Source: Acidobacteriaceae bacterium
Lineage (GTDB): Bacteria; Acidobacteriota; Terriglobia; Terriglobales; Acidobacteriaceae
Reading direction: 5' to 3'
Assembly (NCBI GenBank): GCA_003165855.1
Contig: PMXH01000435.1
Span: 381 to 8,374, forward strand
DNA length: 7,994 nucleotides
The notes under the pieces were generated by a model. The model saw only the letters and a program-made list of their open reading frames with translations. It did not search any database and was not told the DNA's origin. Every line of letters starts with the position of its first letter. Within the stretch, counting starts at the first letter, position 1. The position numbers and the translations under genes were made by a program. Of the stretch, positions 1 through 5,382 are shown piece by piece.

Positions 1-822
1 CAGGCGCAGTGTCAGCGGCGGCAGCGGCAGCGGCAGCCCGTCGACCTCAACTGTCCAGAGATCGCCTCTGTCGGTCGGATGTCCTGCCGTGAGCGTTCCG
101 GAGCTGACTATTTCTCCAGCGGCCAGCGGCTCGTTCGGGAATCGCCGTACGATGGCGGCGCTGAGCTCTGCCAGGCACAAGGCCGGACTCTTCAAAGAAT
201 TCTTGCCGGATCCTTCTTCCACAAACGCTCTGTTCTTCGACATGCGAACCTTAAATCGCGGTAGCTCGTCCACCAGTGAGGCGATGCGGTCGGCCCGTAC
301 CTGCACCCGCTCTCCTATTACCAGCGCCGCAGGAAGTCCAAAGGATGCGACGAAATCACTGGGCTGAAACTTCCATTCCGGAAAGGGGCAATCGATGATT
401 TCGAATCCGATCGCCAGCCAATCCGTGGATGCGAGCGCAGCGGCGGCATCAATGCCTTGCCCTATGATCGGCAGTTTCAAGCCGAAAACAATCTCGGGTT
501 CGATCTTGAGCGAACGGGGATGTGCGAGCGTTAGCGTGGCGGAGTTGCTTTCGCTGTAGTGCACGGTGTCGTCGTACATGTGAGCCCAAACCAGAGTTTC
601 AAGCTTGAGCACACGCCACATGGCCTTATTGGCATAACCCACCTTGCGGCCGACGGCTCTGTGTCCAGCCGCTTCGCGGAACTGCTTCAGTGTTGCTTCC
701 ACCTCATAAGCCGTGTTGAGGTCGAAACCGGGGCGTTCCGAGGAAGGGATAGAAATCATCGCGCCCGCCTCACACGCGGACAGCAGTTCCCGCGCTAAAG
801 TTTCAACTTCCTTGCTCGACAT
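1..822 (-). CDS. 2-keto-4-pentenoate hydratase / oxaloacetate-decarboxylase-like (MhpD/DmpE superfamily), 3' end off window
   Basis: My reading of the minus strand gives 274 codons with no stop before the edge. The family usually runs about 260-270 residues, so only the extreme C-terminus should be missing. Family hallmarks, in order, are GRKVG at residues 58-62 (with the conserved Lys60), IEPEIVFGL at 107-115, IGFEIIDCPFPEWKF at 138-152, and GEIVSSGTLTAGHP near the C-terminus. By analogy with MhpD, Glu108, Glu110 and Glu141 would bind the divalent metal. These cytosolic enzymes hydrate 2-hydroxypenta-2,4-dienoates or decarboxylate 4-oxalocrotonate in catechol meta-cleavage pathways. No partner gene is visible here, so the substrate is unknown. 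The chosen ATG fits the family N-terminus but lacks a Shine-Dalgarno sequence. The frame stays open upstream to a TGA at 961-963, with a GTG at 841-843 as an alternative start. The C-terminus carries an unusual Leu-Pro run from a CGGCAG repeat. Confidence 0.85.
   Translation of the reverse strand, partial: MSSKEVETLARELLSACEAGAMISIPSSERPGFDLNTAYEVEATLKQFREAAGHRAVGRKVGYANKAMWRVLKLETLVWAHMYDDTVHYSESNSATLTLAHPRSLKIEPEIVFGLKLPIIGQGIDAAAALASTDWLAIGFEIIDCPFPEWKFQPSDFVASFGLPAALVIGERVQVRADRIASLVDELPRFKVRMSKNRAFVEEGSGKNSLKSPALCLAELSAAIVRRFPNEPLAAGEIVSSGTLTAGHPTDRGDLWTVEVDGLPLPLPPLTLRL
19..36. repeat. CGGCAG hexanucleotide tandem repeat (3 units) inside the hydratase gene
   Basis: Three perfect CGGCAG units lie inside the 3' end of the hydratase-family gene. 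On the coding strand they encode alternating Leu-Pro (GLPLPLPPL). The length is a multiple of three, so gain or loss of a unit keeps the frame and only changes the C-terminal tail. Confidence 0.7.
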
Positions 823-833
823 AATTGTGCGAC

Positions 834-839
834 ATCTTA
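834..839 (-). promoter_or_regulatory. Candidate extended -10 element for the hydratase gene
   Basis: On the minus strand the sequence reads TGT followed by TAAGAT, an extended -10 (TGn) with four of six matches to TATAAT. The hexamer 17 bases upstream is a poor -35, and that position overlaps the inverted repeat at 856-876. Transcription from here would begin only a few bases before the ATG at 822. This fits the absence of a ribosome-binding site and suggests a leaderless or nearly leaderless mRNA. This is inference from a weak motif. Confidence 0.25.
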
Positions 840-855
840 ACACCAGTGGTTCGTC

Positions 856-876
856 AACGGCATGGACGATGCCGTT
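856..876. promoter_or_regulatory. Perfect 8-bp inverted repeat in divergent promoter region, candidate operator
   Basis: AACGGCAT, a five-base spacer GGACG, then ATGCCGTT form an exact inverted repeat with 8-bp arms. It lies in the 179-base gap between the divergent hydratase and PstS-like genes, 34-54 bases upstream of the hydratase ATG and about where its -35 element would be. That position suits a dimeric repressor or activator site better than a terminator, and no T-run follows on either strand. The regulator is unknown. Confidence 0.35.
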
Positions 877-910
877 CCTGATCTGACAACAGCCGCCGGA
901 TAGCCGACAG

Positions 911-939
911 TTGGGTTGACTTCCAAATGGTGGTAATTT
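911..939 (+). promoter_or_regulatory. Candidate sigma70-type promoter for the PstS-like gene
   Basis: TTGGGT (911-916) is followed by a 17-base spacer and TAATTT (934-939), preceded by TGG, an extended -10 signature. Each hexamer matches consensus at only three positions. An overlapping TTGACT at 916-921 is a better -35 but has no good -10 at the right distance. The predicted leader would be roughly 55 bases. Confidence 0.3.
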
Positions 940-1001
940 AGCGGTGACAACCTGCAATCCTCAGCGTTGGCGATAGTCTGGCCCTAATCTGGAGGAACGC
1001 G

Positions 1002-2075
1002 ATGAAGGTACCGGCACGGCTTTCGGCACCAGCCATTGCACCGCGGCTTGCCAGCAATTTGCTCTGGCAAATCTATTTGTCTTTCGCTCTTGCTCTGGGC
1101 GTGAGCAACGTGCCAGCTCTGGCCCAAAACGTTGTTGTCCTGGTAGGAACGGGATCGAGCGTCCCGGCACCGCTCTACAATCGATGGGCGCAGGAGTATG
1201 GCAAGCGCGACCCCCGCATTCAGATGCGATATCTGACGGTCGGCACCAGCGAAGGGATCAAGCAGATATCCCATAGCGCAGGCGATTTTGCTGCCGGAGA
1301 AGCTCAGCTTACCGATAAGGAACGGAAGGAGGGCAGCTTGATCGAATTGCCGGTGGTGCTCATCGGGATTGTTCCCATCTACAACCTTCCCGATGTCCAC
1401 CAGGAGCTTCGGCTTTCGGGGGAAGTGTTGGCCGGAATCTTCCTTGGCGATGTGAAGATGTGGAATGCGCCACAGATCGCAAAGCTCAATCCCGAAATCG
1501 CTTTGCCAAGCCTTCCGATCCGGGTGATCAACCGCCCCGCGGGGAAAGGCTCCAACTACGTCTTCACGGACTTTCTCTCCAAGGTGAGTTCCAGGTTTCG
1601 CGGCCAAGTTGGCGTCTCCGCTTCCCCGAAGTGGCCGGTGGGCACATCGGCGGAACGCAGTTCCGACATGGCCGACAAGGTGAAAAGCAGTCCCGGCTCC
1701 ATTGGCTATGTGGAATATCAGTATGCAGTGAAGAACAGCATTCCCCAAGCTGAGGTGCTGAATTCCGAGGGCAAGTTTGTTAAGGCCTCCCCTGAGAGCA
1801 TGACAGCGGCGTGCAAGGCGGAAGAAGCCCCCCATTGGAATAGCTTTTCGGCGGCTCTCTCCAATGCACAGGGATCTGATTCGTTTCCCATCACCAGTTT
1901 CACCTGGATTTACCTTCGAACCGCATCGTCGGATTCCGCTCGTAGAGCCGCCTTAGACGATCTCTTGAATTGGATATACACGGAGGGCCAGCGATATGCG
2001 GTTCAGGAAGGCTACTCCGAACTGCCCCCGCCGCTGCTCGCGGCAGTGCGAAAGAAAGTCAACAGCTTACGATAG
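1002..2075 (+). CDS. PstS-like phosphate ABC transporter substrate-binding protein (orphan, altered pocket)
   Basis: This 357-residue protein belongs to the periplasmic PstS family of class II solute-binding proteins. A GGAGG Shine-Dalgarno (991-995) six bases before the ATG supports the start. A long n-region and a hydrophobic stretch end in VPALA at 37-41, consistent with signal peptidase I cleavage before QNVVV. PstS landmarks are GTGSSVPAPLYNRW (49-62), VGTSEGIKQI (80-89), LPVVLIGIVPIYNLP (116-130), LAGIFLGDVKMWNAPQIAKL (143-162), RVINRPAGKGSNYVFTDFLS (174-193), WPVGTSAE (211-218), PGSIGYVEYQYA (231-242) and the C-terminal TEGQRYAVQEGYSELP (327-342). Compared with E. coli PstS from memory, the phosphate-contacting Asp56 is Glu100 and Ser139 is Lys182. 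Asp137 is Ala180, Phe11 is Val54 and Thr141 is Ser184, while Arg135 is kept as Arg178. No permease or ATPase genes are adjacent, so it may serve a remote transporter, act as a sensor, or bind another oxyanion. Confidence 0.9.
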   Translation: MKVPARLSAPAIAPRLASNLLWQIYLSFALALGVSNVPALAQNVVVLVGTGSSVPAPLYNRWAQEYGKRDPRIQMRYLTVGTSEGIKQISHSAGDFAAGEAQLTDKERKEGSLIELPVVLIGIVPIYNLPDVHQELRLSGEVLAGIFLGDVKMWNAPQIAKLNPEIALPSLPIRVINRPAGKGSNYVFTDFLSKVSSRFRGQVGVSASPKWPVGTSAERSSDMADKVKSSPGSIGYVEYQYAVKNSIPQAEVLNSEGKFVKASPESMTAACKAEEAPHWNSFSAALSNAQGSDSFPITSFTWIYLRTASSDSARRAALDDLLNWIYTEGQRYAVQEGYSELPPPLLAAVRKKVNSLR

Positions 2076-2103
2076 GTTCCGTCGCGCGAAACCTGCGCGC
2101 ACC

Positions 2104-2112
2104 TGCTAGAAT
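2104..2112 (+). promoter_or_regulatory. Candidate extended -10 promoter for the DUF4440-like gene
   Basis: TGC followed by TAGAAT gives an extended -10 with five of six matches to TATAAT, 26 bases before the ATG at 2139. No -35 hexamer is recognisable 17 bases upstream, as is common for extended -10 promoters. If real, the downstream gene has its own transcript in addition to any read-through from the PstS-like gene 63 bases upstream. Confidence 0.35.
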
Positions 2113-2138
2113 TCAGTGCATTTTGATTCGGAGGACTT

Positions 2139-2642
2139 ATGCGAAATTGCTTCGTATTCGCTTGCCTCGCGGGGCTGACGTCGCTTGCTCTGGCACAGCA
2201 ACCCACAATGCCGGCCAAGGCTGGCGACAGCCGGCCATCCAGCAAGGTCTCCGCCGACTCCGCTCCGGCAGACTCCGCTCTAAAGGATTTGTTCGAATCG
2301 AAGATCAAAGTGGAATGGGAAGCGATTAAGAACAAGGACAAGAAAACGTACGGCGAATTGCTGGCGGATGACTACCAGGGTGTGGAAGTCGATGGCAGAG
2401 GCGAGCGGACGAAGGGTCAGGCTTTGAGCGAACTGGCAGACACGAATGTCTTCAACTACACGCTGTGGGGGTACAAGCTGATTCCGCTGGGGCCGGACGC
2501 GGCCTTCGTGATCTATGAGAGCACCATGCAATTCCCGCCTAAGTCGGTAGTAAGGTACTCACGGGTGTACATCACCGAACTGTGGGTGAAGCGCGCGGGG
2601 CAATGGAAGGAATTGCACTATCAGGAAACGCACGTTAAATAG
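2139..2642 (+). CDS. Secreted DUF4440/SnoaL-like (NTF2-fold) protein
   Basis: This 167-residue protein has a Sec signal peptide (residues 1-19, ending in SLALA before QQP). A Ser/Ala/Pro-rich linker (about 22-46) containing a small ADSAP/ADSAL duplication follows, then one compact alpha+beta domain (about 49-164). Features typical of the DUF4440 branch of the NTF2-like superfamily are an N-terminal helix with W60 followed by KNKDKKTYGELLADDY (65-80), a VDGRGERTKG turn (84-93), and closing strands ELWVKRAGQWKELHYQETHV (147-166). The fold often binds small ligands, and many members are uncharacterised. I see no catalytic signature and give no function. A GGAGG (2130-2134) four bases before the ATG fixes the start. 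It follows the PstS-like gene on the same strand after 63 bases, but a candidate promoter lies between, so an operon is possible rather than certain. Its 3' end is convergent with the LVIVD gene 41 bases away. Confidence 0.75.
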   Translation: MRNCFVFACLAGLTSLALAQQPTMPAKAGDSRPSSKVSADSAPADSALKDLFESKIKVEWEAIKNKDKKTYGELLADDYQGVEVDGRGERTKGQALSELADTNVFNYTLWGYKLIPLGPDAAFVIYESTMQFPPKSVVRYSRVYITELWVKRAGQWKELHYQETHVK

Positions 2643-2683
2643 GCTCTGGGAGATTTATTGCAACCACAGCAATGGTAAAGGCC

Positions 2684-3316
2684 TTAGTCGCAATCAGGCG
2701 GCATGGCCATAATTTCGGCATTGGAGTCGCAGAGCGGCTTCTTCTTCGTCGGCTCCAGCGGAGCGGGGCGATTGTAGCGGAGAATCCACAAGCCCTCATT
2801 GTTGGTGAGGTAGATCAAGCCGTGGCCGCCGTCAGGAAGAAGGCCGGTCACTTTGTTGAATGTCTCCAGCGTCTTGGGATTGCGTGGGTCGCTTAAGTCG
2901 AGCACGCGGATGGTTTCGGTGGGATGGTTGCTGCTGGTCAGGGTCGTCGGCGTTTTTTCCGGAGCTTCTGCGATGGCCACATCGGGGCTAACCATCTGCA
3001 GGTTTCCTGAAGTTGACTGGTTCGATTCCGCTGTCCGCTTCAAGAGGCTGGGCCTTTCCGGCTTGGATACGTCCACTACCATGAAACCTTGCTTCGCGGC
3101 CTGCTGAACGTACAGGTATTGCTTGCCCTCGTCCCTCTGCAACAACATTTGACTCCCGGTTGCTTGCGGCAAAGGCAGGTGGGCGATTACCGTGGCAGGG
3201 ACATCCGTGGGTTTTGGTGTCGGCTGATCGACTGCGCTGGCCAGCATGGCAGGCAACAGCAGAAGCGAAAATACCAGGGCATGAATCCGCAGGAATCTTC
3301 CAAAGGAATTCTTCAT
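2684..3316 (-). CDS. Short secreted LVIVD-repeat protein (partial beta-propeller)
   Basis: This 210-residue protein begins with a hydrophobic signal sequence (about 1-28, LVFSLLLLPAMLASA, cleavage likely before VDQP). Two clear LVIVD-type repeats follow: FMVVDVSKPERPSLL (78-92) and IRVLDLSDPRNPKTL (136-150). A third strand set, GLIYLTNNEGLWILRYN, spans 166-182. The tail is Pro/Lys-rich and ends with two cysteines (196 and 209). LVIVD proteins are usually much longer and are predicted to form beta-propellers. Two to three repeats are too few for a closed propeller, so this one may oligomerise or be a reduced paralogue. The start has only a weak GAAG-type ribosome site. The gene is 83 bases downstream of the large propeller lipoprotein on the same strand with a strong hairpin between them, so co-transcription is plausible but may be modulated. 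No enzymatic residues are recognisable, and the exact role is unknown. Confidence 0.7.
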   Translation of the reverse strand: MKNSFGRFLRIHALVFSLLLLPAMLASAVDQPTPKPTDVPATVIAHLPLPQATGSQMLLQRDEGKQYLYVQQAAKQGFMVVDVSKPERPSLLKRTAESNQSTSGNLQMVSPDVAIAEAPEKTPTTLTSSNHPTETIRVLDLSDPRNPKTLETFNKVTGLLPDGGHGLIYLTNNEGLWILRYNRPAPLEPTKKKPLCDSNAEIMAMPPDCD

Positions 3317-3339
3317 AAATCACTTCGCAAACTCTGGAC

Positions 3340-3372
3340 CTGGACGCGAAGCGAGGTTCGCTTCGCGTCCAG
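3340..3372 (-). terminator. Perfect 15-bp stem-loop between the two propeller genes, possible terminator or processing hairpin
   Basis: CTGGACGCGAAGCGA, a three-base loop GGT and the exact reverse complement TCGCTTCGCGTCCAG form an uninterrupted GC-rich stem. It starts 28 bases after the stop codon of the 623-residue lipoprotein gene and lies 24 bases before the ATG of the next gene. The position fits an intrinsic terminator or an mRNA-stabilising intercistronic hairpin. The downstream tract on the transcribed strand (GTCCAGAGTTTGCG) has only three consecutive T, so strong Rho-independent termination is doubtful. It could also be a copy of a dispersed palindromic repeat. Confidence 0.5.
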
Positions 3373-3399
3373 AGAAACTATATCACCGAGCGAGACTCC

Positions 3400-5271
3400 T
3401 CACTGTTCCGCAATGACATCGATGCATCCGTTCGAAGTCAGTGTGCCGCACAACGCGCCAGCTTGCTGCGGCACAAAAACATGGTTGGTCTTGGGATCCA
3501 CCGCGACGCTATGCGCGTTCGTGCCCATCTGAAGATTCGTCAGCCATTGGTTGGTTGCGGCATCGATCACGCCCATTTGCGGAGGCGACATGTCGCGCGA
3601 CGCTAGATAGTACCTATTGTCCGTCGGGTTATACCAGATCTCGTCCACGCCGCCAGCGTTGGTGATGGTAGCAAGGATTGCCCCTGACGTTCCATCGATG
3701 ACGTACTCGTTGGGCGGGAAGGCTTCGCCGTCATGGTCCGCACAGCCTACCAGGAAGTTGTTACCCGGCCCTTGAACGATGCTGGTGGGCATACAGTTCG
3801 GCATTACAAAGCTGTTAATCACTACCGGACCGCAGGAAAAGCCTCCGCAGGTGGTGTCTCCCACTTTCGGATCGATCTCGTCTACGGACCCAACCGTCAA
3901 GTTTCCGGTGGCGTTTCCGTTGGTTAGCAGAAAATGGCCCGTGTTGGGGTTCCACGCCTGACCGCCCAAGCCAGCCAGCGCGACTGCGCCATTGCAGCCG
4001 CCGGCGGGGTTCACTTGATCGCAGAGGGTTCCGCCTGAAGTAATGATCGGCCCGTGATGGCAAGGGATGGTCGCGCCAGCGGCAAGGTATCCGCCTGTTC
4101 CCGACATGCCGGAGTTCACTTGAGGATTGGAAGGATCCGGACACACAAAGCCCGCCGCCGCGTTCAGGCCCACATTATCAACCTGGACGGTGGCGTTGTT
4201 TTGCGGAGCACCGTCGTAGTAAATCTGGCCAAGGATGCACGACGGAGCATTAATCGGACCCAGCGCATTCCCCAAGGGAGGGCCATACGGCGACGTCGGA
4301 TCGACGGGCTGGCAATTTGAGGTGCGGGCGTTAATGCCGGAAACGTCGATGAAAGTGATGAAGGGCAATCCGGGATCGCCATTGATGATGGCGACAATCT
4401 GATCCTTCGGATCATAGGAGATTTCGTCGCCCCGGAGATCTCCACAGCTGGGGTCGGAAAAAGCCCGTCCGTTCGCGGAAGCGGCGCAGCCTGCTATGCC
4501 AGTGGTATTCCCGATCGTGCCAGCGGGCTGTCCGGGCCAAGGAGACGAGTTGCCTAACTCTCCATCGTAGTCCGGAGACAAGCCAGTGGGGATGGCCGCG
4601 AGAACGTTCGGCGGCGTATTGGTTGCAAGATTCATCGAAGTCAGGTCAAACGCCACGACCGAGGCGCTCCCGTTGCCGACATACATCGTGTTGCCGTCAG
4701 GAGTTATAACAATGCCATTCGGACCGGACAGGGGGTTGATCTGGTTGGCACGTGCCGCACAGCATTGACCTCCTACCCAGCCTCCAAAAAGTCCGTTCGC
4801 ACCAAAACCTGGAATGTGGAAATTTCCGGTGCGGCAGCCGAATCTTGTCCAGTTTCCCAGGACAGAAACGATGGGAGGAGAAACGGGATCGGTCCCGACG
4901 GGAACGCACGGACTCGCGTTATCTCCTGCACCCGAAGCGCCATTAGGGCCAGCAATGGAATATACGGAGAGATCGTTGGCTGTGTCGATTACCTGGACGG
5001 CGATGCCAATGCGATCGGAAACATAATCGAGATTGTCTGTCCCCGCCCCGCCGCCGGAAGGAGGAGGCGATATCCAACTAATATCGAAGGAGTTGAAGGG
5101 ACCGCCCGGCTCGCCGGTGGGATTGTGCTCCGGAACGGCGATGACGTTAATGACGGCATAACTGCCGCCAGTGGTGGTGCCGCAAACCGGACAGTTCGGC
5201 GTTGTGCCGCAGCCGCTCAGGATCACGAATAACGCGGTGAGAAGAATAGTAAGAAGAATCCTCGGTCTCAT
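3400..5271 (-). CDS. Cysteine-rich YVTN-type beta-propeller lipoprotein
   Basis: This 623-residue protein is probably exported and lipid-anchored. The N-terminus has RPR, a hydrophobic helix (5-18) and a lipobox L-S-G-C at 18-21, followed by CPVC at 27-30. Propeller-like blades with the pattern 'hydrophobic-x-hydrophobic-xPxxxxhYV...hhD' occur near 183-211 (GIVITPDGNTMYVGNG), 283-311 (EISYDPKDQIVAIINGD), 436-466, 543-571 (DEIWYNPTDNRYYLASRDM) and 586-620 (HSVAVDPKTNHVFVPQ). Long Gly/Pro/Asn-rich insertions, for example 321-430, separate some blades. I count 21 cysteines, 20 after the lipidated one, including CC at 170-171; they are probably disulfides. The start is well supported by AGGAGG (5280-5285) eight bases upstream. 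The porin gene ends 111 bases upstream on the same strand and a short LVIVD protein follows. YVTN propellers mostly serve as binding scaffolds, and some relatives are lactonases. I see no catalytic residues that would settle this. Confidence 0.75.
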   Translation of the reverse strand: MRPRILLTILLTALFVILSGCGTTPNCPVCGTTTGGSYAVINVIAVPEHNPTGEPGGPFNSFDISWISPPPSGGGAGTDNLDYVSDRIGIAVQVIDTANDLSVYSIAGPNGASGAGDNASPCVPVGTDPVSPPIVSVLGNWTRFGCRTGNFHIPGFGANGLFGGWVGGQCCAARANQINPLSGPNGIVITPDGNTMYVGNGSASVVAFDLTSMNLATNTPPNVLAAIPTGLSPDYDGELGNSSPWPGQPAGTIGNTTGIAGCAASANGRAFSDPSCGDLRGDEISYDPKDQIVAIINGDPGLPFITFIDVSGINARTSNCQPVDPTSPYGPPLGNALGPINAPSCILGQIYYDGAPQNNATVQVDNVGLNAAAGFVCPDPSNPQVNSGMSGTGGYLAAGATIPCHHGPIITSGGTLCDQVNPAGGCNGAVALAGLGGQAWNPNTGHFLLTNGNATGNLTVGSVDEIDPKVGDTTCGGFSCGPVVINSFVMPNCMPTSIVQGPGNNFLVGCADHDGEAFPPNEYVIDGTSGAILATITNAGGVDEIWYNPTDNRYYLASRDMSPPQMGVIDAATNQWLTNLQMGTNAHSVAVDPKTNHVFVPQQAGALCGTLTSNGCIDVIAEQ

Positions 5272-5279
5272 TCGAATTC

Positions 5280-5285
5280 CCTCCT
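5280..5285 (-). promoter_or_regulatory. Strong ribosome-binding site of the propeller lipoprotein gene
   Basis: AGGAGG on the minus strand, eight bases before the ATG at 5269-5271, is a near-ideal Shine-Dalgarno. It supports this start, which also places the lipobox 18-21 residues in. Confidence 0.75.
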
Positions 5286-5382
5286 GCGATTTCCCTTCAG
5301 GACCAGCCTGTGACCAGCCCCGGCATCTACCAAACTTATTGACTGTTCCATCCGCAAACCAATATCCGAGCGGACCACAACT

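Noticed and set aside
823..960. In-frame N-terminal extension of the hydratase, part of which reads NGIVHAVDEPL and vaguely recalls a fasciclin end
   Set aside because: No ATG with a ribosome site is present, the segment is Cys-rich and unlike the family N-terminus, and the resemblance is a short chance match.
984..1835. 283-codon minus-strand open frame
   Set aside because: It lies antisense over the PstS-like gene, shows no domain, and the plus-strand protein has clear family motifs and a good ribosome site.
2657..2673. Hairpin ATTGC...GCAAT between the convergent genes as a bidirectional terminator
   Set aside because: Only a 5-bp AT-containing stem and no T-run on either strand.
4765..5232. 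155-codon plus-strand open frame
   Set aside because: It is antisense to the propeller lipoprotein, which has a lipobox, a strong ribosome site and repeated blades; the plus-strand product has no recognisable features.
5351..5374. TCCGC...GCGGA inverted repeat after the porin gene as a terminator
   Set aside because: A 5-bp stem with a long loop and no T-tract; not distinguishable from chance.
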